Source: Trichobilharzia regenti (Eukaryota > Platyhelminthes > Trematoda > Strigeidida > Schistosomatidae). Taken from it: 64,000 nucleotides of DNA. Where the stretch lies: the NCBI GenBank assembly GCA_944472135.2, contig OX235263.1:13437517-13501516 (forward strand), given 5' to 3'. Both the position numbers and the translations under genes were made by a program. Shown here one piece after another: positions 56,105-64,000 of the stretch (the stretch's first letter is position 1; each line of letters starts with the position of its first letter). The notes beneath the pieces were generated by a model, which saw only the letters and a program-made list of their open reading frames with translations, ran no database searches and was not told the origin of the DNA.

Positions 56105-57509
56105 TGACTGAATCAAGTGATCAGATCACTCTACTCGAACTGAACTCATGCAGTCAGGTAAGAAGTTTTGGAGAGTTTGTCATCTGAAGTGGTGACAACC
56201 AGTGGTGTCCACTAGAGATTTCCACTCTCCGTCCCAATTTCTGTTTAATTTCATCATAGATGTACTAATTCTGAGGTTCAGCGGCGTGTGTTTGAACACA
56301 GTGGAGATAACCACTCATTGAGTGTTGTCATCTGGAAACACCGGCTCCGGTGGCTTAGACATGTGCTGCGAATGTCATTCCAGAGGAGGCTTCCGTACAG
56401 GTCTCTGTTCGCTAGCTCTGGAAAAGGCGGAGGAGTGGTCAGTCCATGACACGTGTGGCATCGTGGTATGAAGGATGTTTGTGCTAGATTAGCATCGGTT
56501 GGTGCGTCACGACTCCTTGGTTGGGGTGTGCGAGATAGCTCGAATCGATGGCTCGAAACGTTATCGGATACGGCCAAGAATCGTAATCAGTGACGAACGT
56601 GTTGCAATTTCCTTCTTTCTTCCCTTTCCGGTGATAGTTAACGAATACTGTTTGAACTTGTTAGGCATGACTGTTTTCCTTCCAGATGAAGTTCTTTATC
56701 CGTTCTCCAACCATATTTTACTTTTAATCTATGTTGTTTTATTATTATTGTGTGGCGCATCTTTCGTGGTGCCACATTGTACCAAGTTTTTTCTGCGTTT
56801 AAATAAATAAATAAAAGATGTACTAATGGACATAACCCTAAAAGCTGACTTCAGCTACTCAGGGATTGACTTGTTACCTGGGTATACTAGTCTCGTTGAC
56901 TCACAATATGCAGATGATATAATCCTTCTAGGTGAAGGCGATGACAAAACTCAGAGTCTTCTGAACATCTTGAAGGGAGCATCAACTTTCGAATATTTGG
57001 CATGCAATTCGCTCTTATTGGATGTAAGATGATGATACTATAGGACTGGACTGAACTGAACTACACATCGAATCCTAGCTTAAAGATAAGAAGAAAGTGA
57101 AGTGATGGCTGAGTGTGTTGACCACTCACTTGACTTATTTGGGAAGATGCATCAGCCAGAGTGGTTGGATGGATGGATGGCTGACGAAATCACAGCACGG
57201 ATACAGAAGACTCGTTTGACATTTGTCAGCCAACTTTTACTCTATCTCTGGCTTATCCGACTGACTATCTATCAAAGGGTGACTGTACGGTGCAGCAGCA
57301 GTTCGTACCATCTTTCTCTATGGTTGTGAGTGAGACATGGTCACTGAAAGTGGAAGACATGAAAAGGCCGTCTAGCTGTCTTTGATCATAGGTGTCTGCG
57401 CTCTCTCTCTCCGGTGTGAAGCGGTAATAATAGGGCGAGCAATAGTAACGTCAGGCTTTGCTCGAGGGCTAGGTATGGAGGGAAATCAATCGACGAGGTC
57501 GTGAAGTTA

Positions 57510-57515
<6 letters not shown>
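56105..57515 (+). mobile_element. RTE-like LINE (family B), with another LINE nested
   Basis: AATTTCTGTTTAATTTCATCATAGATGTACTAAT resumes after the nested element as GATGTACTAATGGACATAAC. RT YADD-type text (QYADDIILLGEGDDKTQSLL near 56905) follows, then the C-terminal region up to a (TA)n tract. Small duplications and stops throughout. Confidence 0.75.
56258..56827 (+). mobile_element. Third RTE-like LINE (family E) 3' end, 12-bp TSD
   Basis: Insert 56270-56815 encodes HRLRWLRHVLRMSFQRRLPY, SRLLGWGVRDSSNRWLETL, then a 3' UTR ending AAATAAATAAATAAA. AGATGTACTAAT at 56258-56269 and 56816-56827 are exact duplications. A relative of family B, with a different tail. Confidence 0.85.

Positions 57516-57582
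<67 letters not shown>
57514..57582. repeat. (TA)n microsatellite
   Basis: About 66 bases of TA repeats at the 3' break of the family B LINE. Confidence 0.97.
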
Positions 57583-57583
<1 letters not shown>

Positions 57584-57689
57584 ACTCTAGTCAGTAACTA
57601 GTGTAATATGTCTAGTCCTTTCTTCGCTGCAGACTGAATTTTATCAGTCAAGTTTGGAATGTAGCCACCATGCTAGGTGGTTCGCCATC

Positions 57690-58025
57690 ACGGTTCACTG
57701 TGAATTGTTGGTATTAGACATTTGGAGGTAGTTGGCAGGTACCCTTGGACCTAGTTTTTGTGTTAGTTGGCACAGATCAGCAAGGCGTATGTGCGACCAA
57801 TACAGTCGCACCCTACAGGAGGTGAAGGGCGAGACTGAATAGCTCAGTAGTGGTAATATCTCTGACTGCAAGCGGTACTGGGTGACGTGGGTTTGAATAT
57901 CAGAAGGGAGATGAGTTCCTTCAAGATAGTTGCAGATATGCCTTGCTGATGAGTGCCAACGAACACGAAACCTAGATGCAGCCAAGGCTTCCTGTGGCCG
58001 ATCGCCTCCAAACATCTAGGACTAA
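57690..58025 (+). mobile_element. Ribozyme-bearing SINE, family D
   Basis: Body (GGTATTAGACATTTGGAGGTA), tRNA-like region (AATAGCTCAGTAGTGGTAATA ... GTGGGTTTGAATATC), then a hammerhead core and CCAAGGCTTCCTGTGGCC. Ends near ACATCTAGG, which echoes the ACATTTGGAGG start, so this may be just over one unit of a tandem. Confidence 0.7.
57946..57990 (+). ncRNA. Hammerhead ribozyme core, perfect consensus (family D)
   Basis: CUGAUGA at 57946-57952, stem II GUG/CAC around CCAACGAA (57953-57966), GAAA at 57967-57970. Stem III (CCU/AGG) is plausible but the triplet before the expected cut reads GCUU, not clearly NUH in register, so activity is uncertain. Confidence 0.65.
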
Positions 58026-58079
58026 CGATGGGAAAAGTAACAGACATGGAACTAATAGGCTGCTGAGAAACATCAAATA

Positions 58080-58423
58080 AACGGTTAATTTTATTCTTCT
58101 TATCATTAATATATGAAAATTTCTATTGATTTACGACTTCAATTTTACGTTTATAATTTAATCAACATTATTATTGATGTAAACTTCCGGGTAATTATTA
58201 TAATAAAGGTTTTTGTATTTCCCAATGAGTGAAAAACATAACGATATTGTTGTGTTTACTGACGTTTCGCTATTTAGTGCTGTTATTAGCTTTATCAAAG
58301 TATTGTTAAACCGGAATTTACCAAATTTCAGTGTACATATAACAAAGAGTTAAGAGGTGAGAAAATAGACGTAGGTCGAGTTAAAGGGACATATTGAAAG
58401 CCAAAATAGCAATGAAGATCACT
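58080..58423. other. Unassigned
   Basis: No feature recognised apart from the target duplication that starts at 58424. Confidence 0.3.
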
Positions 58424-58892
58424 AAACCAAATAACAACGTATGCCAAGCCATCGCCTCCCTCGACGAGCAATGTTAGCGGATATAGGGTCAGGCTGGAAA
58501 AAAGCTAGCGGCGGTCAAACAAAAACTTGGCATCAGTCAATGAAATCCACAACAGTTGGTCTAAGCCACGTAGGAAGGTGTAGACTTCCAGGCTGGGGTC
58601 CTCGGGACAGTAAAAATCTATGGTTGGAAACAGTTGGTGACATGGCTCAAAATCGTTCTCAGTGGCGCAGATGCATCCACTCCTTGTGACTTATGATTTC
58701 CAATAAAACTATACTGTTCTTCGTTACTACTATTCCTTTGTCTCACACCTCTGCTCACTGTTTCTATTGTGCTTTTCTTGTACTTTCTTCTCTTGTTTGC
58801 TTCGCGTGCTACACGGAGTGTGGCGGCTTGAACTTCCGCACATTTGTGCAAAGTTCTATGTCGAAAACAGACAGACAGAAACCAAATAACAA
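58424..58892 (+). mobile_element. RTE-like LINE (family B) 3' end with 14-bp TSD
   Basis: Element 58438-58878 encodes [55 protein letters not shown] and ends ACAGACAG. AAACCAAATAACAA at 58424-58437 and 58879-58892 are exact duplications. Confidence 0.9.
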
Positions 58893-59202
58893 AGGCAATA
58901 AATAGTACGTCTGTTATGATATCGAAATAAAGTTTACTAACTTGATCATCGTTCGTTAGACAGGGGTCATTTTTGGTTCTCAGGTTGGTCAATTGGTAAA
59001 GATAACAAAACCAAGTGTAGATTGTTGGATTTGATCAGTGTGTGAAATTATAAAAACAGTGTGTGTTTGCATAGTGAACTTGCTTATCACATTCTTGTTG
59101 ATTTTGTCACTTCACGGGGGAGGGGGTGTTGTAACCAGGTCAGATTCTGTTTATTATAGCTTATTAAAGATCAGGACTCAAGAATCTCTCTCACTGATGC
59201 AG

Positions 59203-60372
59203 GTTTGTTATGGAAATGCACGTAAACAATATTCATCAAGTGATATTGCCTTGAACTCTAAATATATGCCATTACCTCAGAAGGTTATGACCACCAGCTT
59301 TCCGGAGACATGTCATTATGTTAATCCCAATGGTATTACTGCTCAGACTGATATTTCTCCACAATCTAACTATCAAGCCAGTCATCTGTCTAACTGTCGT
59401 GGTGCTGATGCCAGAGCTGCGTATTATGCTGCTGCTGCCGCAGCGGCTGCATTCTCCTCAAAGCCAGCCTCACAGCTTATACCAATATCTGGTGGTAGTA
59501 CTTCTTCTAGCCTGCCATGCTTGCATCAGTATGCTTCATTGGGCGCTGTAAACGAAGCTCATCAGCATTTGCCAGTCAGTGTGGCGGAACCAGGCAATGT
59601 ATGCACAATTATTGAGTGCACTCCTGCAACTATAATAATCTCCCAAAGCAAACCTGAGATTTGTATGCGATCGTGTCAGGCTGCAGCAGGAGGTCATCCA
59701 ACTTATGCACCTGCATTACAACGTTCTCTTTCATTTTATGATCTAGTAAGTGCTGGCGGTGCTGGTACCGCATTGTCTTTGCTAAGTGCTGTTACTGCCC
59801 CCGCAACATCACCTTTCCTAATCAACAATTCTATACAAACTTCCAATATTCAACCGTCAAATATTCTGTCTACAAACAGTCTTTCAAATGATGTCCGACA
59901 AATGTTACATCATCCTGTTCATTCTGTTTGTCTTCAACGAGGATTAAACAACAGGCTATCTTCTGTTGAAGGTGATAACTCATTTGTGCTAGATATTACT
60001 AATCATGAGAAAGGCATTGCAGCGCATCCTATTGTTCAGCATAATTGTGTTAATGTAACATGCAAACCAAAAAGTCGACTATGTGATACACTATGTGCTT
60101 TAGTGAATCATCAACATTTGTATAAAAATCCAGCAACTGCAGCTGCAGCATTGGCGGTAGCTCGTCAACATCAACAAAATTTCAGCAACAACAATAATCG
60201 AAGGCATTCATTAATTTCTGCCAAAAGTGTTCAAAGTAGTGATTATAATTTTGTTCAAGCTATGTCTAAAGGATGCGGTGGTTGTCGTTCAGATTATCCA
60301 ACACACTTAACATCAGGTGTACTGCACAACGCCAAAGTCAATGAAGTGACTCGTTTGGATCCAAAATGTTCA
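59203..60372 (+). CDS. Large internal exon of an Ala/Ser/His/Asn-rich protein, unrecognised
   Basis: Bounded by CTCTCACTGATGCAG (acceptor, AG 59201-59202) and a GTAAGT donor at 60373, phase 0 both sides, 390 codons. Residues include an eight-Ala run (YYAAAAAAAAFSSKP), GGHPTYAPALQRSLSFYDLV, an Ala-rich TAAAALAVARQHQQN and an Asn run. This composition suits a low-complexity regulatory (for example RNA-binding or transcription) protein, but no domain is recognised. Other exons must lie outside the recognised parts. Reading upstream in frame to an ATG at 59038 adds a hydrophobic segment that is probably intronic. Confidence 0.65.
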
Positions 60373-60489
60373 GTAAGTATCTTTTGACTGCTTCAAAATC
60401 AATTACTCAGTTATCATTCCTAGTGTGTTTTTTTATCTACCTAATTACAACCTAAGTGTTCAATATTTTTAAGAAAATATATTGTAGGT

Positions 60490-60785
60490 TGATTGGTGGA
60501 TGGTGACTAGCAGTGGAATCCACCAGGATAACCCGCGTTTCATCCCATTTGGGACTTGTCAGCTACTGGACGTATCTGCATTCCACAGTGAGTTATGATG
60601 TTCCCACTGGGTTCGAGCCTCAAGCATCCTGGATTCCACTGCTAATCGCCATCCAGCAGTTGACCTCTGATTACATGCCCAGACATCATCGAAGCATCTG
60701 CACAAGAAGCCGACATGTCAATCTGAGACCCGAGCACTTCGGTCCAATCAGTCGACGGGAAAATCTAAAATTCAATTAAATAAAG
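60490..60785. mobile_element. Sm-alpha-like ribozyme SINE pieces in inverted arrangement
   Basis: The minus strand 60500-60600 carries a hammerhead region with the stem I strand GTGGATTCCACTGCTAG. The plus strand 60626-60656 repeats ATCCTGGATTCCACTGCTAAT in the opposite sense. This wording matches the Sm-alpha hammerhead of Schistosoma mansoni as I recall it, better than families C and D do. Confidence 0.7.
60520..60580 (-). ncRNA. Sm-alpha-type hammerhead, altered core
   Basis: The minus core CUGACAA (plus 60556-60562) departs from CUGANGA at G8, a catalytic base. Stem II UCC/GGA, GAAA (plus 60538-60541) and UAUC before CUGG are kept. Likely inactive. Confidence 0.6.
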
Positions 60786-60869
60786 TATATTGTAGTTTTC
60801 TGAAGTTGAGTTTGTATGTCTTTGACAGATCTTAGGGTAGAATGGAATTTTCAGCATTTTACTACAGTA

Positions 60870-61045
60870 TTGCCCGAAAGGGAAGCGGCGTGTGGGACAT
60901 GGAGGAGATCGTGTGAAGAGTTGAAAGAATATGGATTAACATGGATTCAGGCGAAAAGTATAGCAGAAGACAGAAGAAAATGGAGACGTGCAGTTGAAGC
61001 CCTATGTTCCACTAGGAACCCAAAGGAGCAATAATAATAAAAATA
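60870..61045 (+). mobile_element. RTE-clade LINE (family A) 3' end
   Basis: WRRSCEELKEYGLTWIQAKS to VEALCSTRNPKEQ then AATAATAA. Closely resembles 39237-39398. Confidence 0.8.
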
Positions 61046-61059
61046 ATATATTTCAATAG

Positions 61060-61312
61060 TGCATCGGTGGCACAGCGGTTAGGACGCTCGCCGACCATGT
61101 ACATTGTCCGGGGTTCGATCCCCGGCCACCGACTTACTCCTTTACCTCGCTAAACCAGAAATAATCCTGGTAAAGAGGAAAGGTTGGGTATGGGGCTAGC
61201 AACCCCATCCTGTAAAAACTAAACACTGCTACAGAAACTTCAAGCCTCTAGCTTGGAGCCCTATGTTCCACTGGGAACGTAAAGGAAAAATTATTATTAT
61301 TATTATTTAAAG
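61060..61312 (+). mobile_element. SINE family B, best copy
   Basis: A box TGGCACAGCGG and B box GGTTCGATCCC intact. The body (GGTTGGGTATGGGGCTAGCAA) resembles the leader of the LINE at 20.75 kb. The tail GGAGCCCTATGTTCCACTGGG and ATTATTATT match LINE family A ends. A tRNA-LINE composite. Confidence 0.87.
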
Positions 61313-61895
61313 CTATTTGGAGTTCACTTGATATGAAGGGCTTCTGATTGATGTGAAACGTTCTTTGTGATTTCTGAAATGCCTTTTCTGGATGATTTCA
61401 ATATTGTCAAAATCAATTTTGTGGCCTGATTCTATAGCATGTAGACAGGCTATGGCTGATGATTTTTCAAGTTTTTCTAGTTCAACCGGATTTCTCAGTG
61501 GTCGAAAAGATGCTCTACGGTGTTCATTTCTTCTGATTTTGATTTCTCGAGATGTTTGTCCTATGTATATCGCATCAGATTCCGAGCATTTTATTTTATA
61601 GACAAAATTAGGTAGAGAATCTTTCGGGATTCGGTCTTTTATGCGGACAAGGTTGCTTTCGGAGTGTGTCTGATATTTTGAAGAAAACTCTCATGTCGAG
61701 CTGATGGAGTATTCTTCTGATATCGTCTGACGTGTCTGCTCTATATGGAATGACAACTGTTGAGTCCATATTTTCGGAATTCGTTTTCGACCATACTGAA
61801 TGTCAGTGTTGATTTTGTTGATGAAGTTCCTTGGGTAGTTGTTTTGCTTGAGAGTTTCAGTAATTACTTCTCCCTCTTACTATGCAATGCAAAGA
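61313..61895 (-). mobile_element. Penelope-like element (third family), GIY-YIG region
   Basis: Minus strand: FINKINTDIQYG near 61805, then FVYKIKCSESDAIYIGQTSR near 61560 (GIY-YIG motif with the following Arg) and AIACLHAIESGHKIDFDNIE. One or two shifts; GIY-YIG stretch open. Sequence unlike the other two PLE families here. Cut at its right by a SINE. Confidence 0.82.
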
Positions 61896-61896
61896 G

Positions 61897-62140
61897 AGCC
61901 TTTATTATTCCTGTACGTTCCAAGTGGAACATAAGACTTCAGGCTAGAGCCTTGAAGTTTCTGTAATAGTGGTATTAATTTTTACGGGATGGGTTTGGTA
62001 ACCTCAAGCCAAACTTTCCCTCTTTATCAGTCTTATTACTGGCTTAGCGAAGTAAAGGAGTGTATTTGCCGGAAGTAGAACCCTGGACCACATGAGGAGT
62101 GGTTGGGGAACATTCTTCCGCTGTACCACTGACGCATTGT
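61897..62140 (-). mobile_element. SINE family B
   Basis: The minus strand has head CGTCAGTGGTACAGCGGAAGA, altered B box (GGGTTCTACTT), body and RTE-like tail (GTCTTATGTTCCACTTGGAAC). Confidence 0.75.
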
Positions 62141-62459
62141 GTATGTGTTAATAGGTATAAACGTAACACTAAACTTAATATAAGATAAATTAAGAATGAT
62201 AATACAGAATTTATGGATTAAAAAATTCCACAGGAGGCTAGAGTAGTAATAGAGACAGATCTGACTTGATTCTACTGTATACAAAATGGCTTCTATTTGG
62301 AGTGTTCAGTATCGAGAAGTCCTTGTCAACTTATTTGCTACTAGATAGATGACAGATAAATCTTCTTCATTGCTGGCTTCATGGCCTATTTTGGGCCAGG
62401 TGATCTAACTAATTTAATATTGAACTGTTGGCGATTTTTCTTACGCCTTTATTTAGCCA

Positions 62460-62945
62460 CACAGTCCAAGGCAAGGATCAGAGAGGTAAGACAGACCTTC
62501 ATTCTCTGAAATCATTTTGGAAATCTGCTGCACTAAATAAGCATCAAGAGGAAGACTCAAATTTTCGACAGACTTGGCGCTGGTGTCATGAAAAGCATTT
62601 CCAACTGGCCATTGCAGACTTTTATCAACAGCTGCCTTTTGCTTTTTACTGAATACCACCGGAAAGTATTAGCCACACGAAACTCTTGGAAAGAAACTGA
62701 TCAAAGACCTATTTCCCCCAGTAAATATGCTGAGGGAAATAAAGATGGGAGGGGGACTTAAGCTGAGGAGGCGACCGGATGACATATCACGCCAGGTCGT
62801 CCAGTGGAACGCAAATTGGAAACGGAAAAAATTGGGCGTAGGTCCGAGGGTGACACGGAGGAGATTGTGTAAGGAGGGGGTATGAGGGCATACTGGCAGT
62901 CGTGGAACCAATCAAAGAGGACTGCAGCAAACAGGACAACATGGG
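62460..62945 (+). mobile_element. RTE-clade LINE (family A), decayed 3' part
   Basis: GKDQRGKTDLHSLKSFWKSA (equivalent of GKARQAFITLKSVWRSTA), later PDDISRQVVQWNANWKRKK and a shifted WRR region. The 3' tail is missing. Confidence 0.72.
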
Positions 62946-63300
62946 TATATCTGAATAAAGAATAATACGACCTCGTTTTCTTTTGTGACTTCTCTTCAAC
63001 TGACTACATCCTAAATAAATCAATTATTTGTTACGAAATTTATCAACGTCCTTTGTACAATGATTTGAAGTTATAGATACAGAGTACAAGCAACATAATT
63101 TCAAAGATGATTTAAGTAGACAATTATTTAGTATTAAATGAATAACTATTTAAATAGTAATTAGACAAGTGGGAAGGGGTATAGTTCAGACTTCGCTTGG
63201 AAACAAGGATGTACTAGAGACGAATTACAAGATAGACCAACAGAGTGAAATTAGTATGGAAGACAGTGAGGGTGAATCTTAAAGGCAAAATTATAAAATA
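62946..63300. other. Unassigned
   Basis: No feature recognised. Confidence 0.3.
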
Positions 63301-63304
63301 AATA

Positions 63305-63715
63305 AAATAGTTTACGAGTTGATCACGGATTGATATCAGTTAGAGAACCATTGAAAATAACCTCCAGCGAGTATTGGCCAGCTTTTCCATCCTAGTTTGG
63401 GAATCATCGGCAATACGCACCCACCACAGGAGGTTCAATCCTGAGGACCTTCCGGTTACGAGGTAAGCTCGTATACTATTCATCCACTCGGACCTAATTC
63501 AATGGCTAGCCCATGAATTCTAACTTCTACCAATTCGTGATGCATTTAGCGCGATCCCAATCAATGTCGTCGGCGGGACATCCATTCTCACACTTGACTG
63601 GATGGACCTCATTGGTGCTGCCTTGTAAATGGAAGGTCCTGAGTTCGAACCGTGGTAGTGGGTGCGTGCTGCCAATGATTCCCCAACTAGGATGAAACAG
63701 CTGTCCAATACTCCA
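63305..63715. mobile_element. SINE family C, inverted (head-to-head) pair
   Basis: Minus copy 63305-63545 (ribozyme CCGAUGA...GGAUGG, tRNA head) and plus copy about 63590-63715 (tRNA head GAGTTCGAACCG, ribozyme CCAAUGA...GGAUGAAACAGCUGUC). Third such pair in the window. Confidence 0.8.
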
Positions 63716-63718
63716 TTG

Positions 63719-64000
63719 GTGGATATAGGGTCAGACTGGAAAAAAGCTAGCGGCGGTCAAACAAAAACTTGGCATCAGTCAATGAAATCCACAACAGTTG
63801 GTCTAAGCCACGTAGAAAGGTGTAGACTTCCAGGCTGGGGTCGTCGGGACGGTAAAAATCTATGGTTGGAAACAATTGGTGACATGGCTCAAAATCGTTC
63901 TCAGCGGCGCAGATGCATCCACTCCCTGTGACTTATGATCTTCAATGAAACTGTTTTGTATTTCTTTATTACTCTTCCTTTGTCTCACACCTCTGCTCAC
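63719..64000 (+). mobile_element. RTE-like LINE (family B) 3' end, runs off window
   Basis: [20 protein letters not shown] to NRSQRRRCIHSL, then the family 3' UTR, cut by the window end. Starts right at the end of the SINE C copy. Confidence 0.87.

Noticed and set aside
59038..59202. ATG at 59038 with a signal-peptide-like hydrophobic stretch joined to the Ala-rich ORF
   Set aside because: A good splice acceptor (CTCTCACTGATGCAG) ends at 59202, and the composition changes there; the upstream part reads as intron by chance in frame.

Overview
The window looks like nuclear DNA of a parasitic flatworm, most likely a schistosome (blood fluke). The grounds are: AT-rich sequence with small exons in long introns; tRNA-derived SINEs that carry hammerhead-ribozyme motifs of the Sm-alpha type; at least three Penelope-like element (PLE) families with GIY-YIG endonuclease; RTE- and CR1-like LINEs; and Ty3/gypsy- and BEL/Pao-like LTR elements. 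Species cannot be fixed from the sequence alone.

Host genes are few. A single-exon gene of 529 codons, unrecognised, lies on the minus strand at 2.5-4.1 kb. A three-exon gene on the plus strand (36602-55586, 375 codons) matches CAAP1 (caspase activity and apoptosis inhibitor 1) in domain layout and C-terminal motif; its second intron is about 15.6 kb and almost wholly transposon-derived. One large internal exon (59203-60372, about 390 codons) of an unrecognised Ala/Ser/His/Asn-rich protein follows. Everything else is mobile DNA or unassigned.

Layout: 0-2 kb head-to-head PLE copies; 2.5-4.1 kb host gene; 4.3-7.6 kb RTE LINEs, one split by a 1.8-kb LTR element; 8.3-12.3 kb PLE remnants and ribozyme SINEs; 13-17.4 kb a PLE carrying nested CR1 LINE and LTR insertions; 20.7-23.8 kb a dead near-full-length RTE LINE; 24.4-28.4 kb a BEL/Pao element with a solo LTR inside its gag; 28.5-32 kb mostly unassigned; 32.3-33.2 kb a long near-perfect palindrome of a PLE end; 35.3-55.6 kb CAAP1-like gene and its transposon-filled introns; 56-64 kb LINEs, SINEs, PLE and the Ala-rich exon.

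Main discovery: two unrelated families of small LTR retrotransposons (two copies at 5.2 and 14.8 kb; one at 45.4 kb) have no protease, reverse transcriptase, RNase H or integrase core. Each encodes one ORF that joins a Gag portion directly to what reads as the integrase C-terminal (GPY/F-like) tail, and the ORF stops inside the 3' LTR. Matched LTR lengths and exact target-site duplications show that these chimeras moved as units. They are presumably mobilised in trans by a full-length relative outside the window. A second theme is a recurring 5'-end-to-5'-end (head-to-head) inverted pairing of PLE, RTE and ribozyme-SINE copies, including a palindrome with about 395-bp arms that would give a long hairpin RNA if transcribed.
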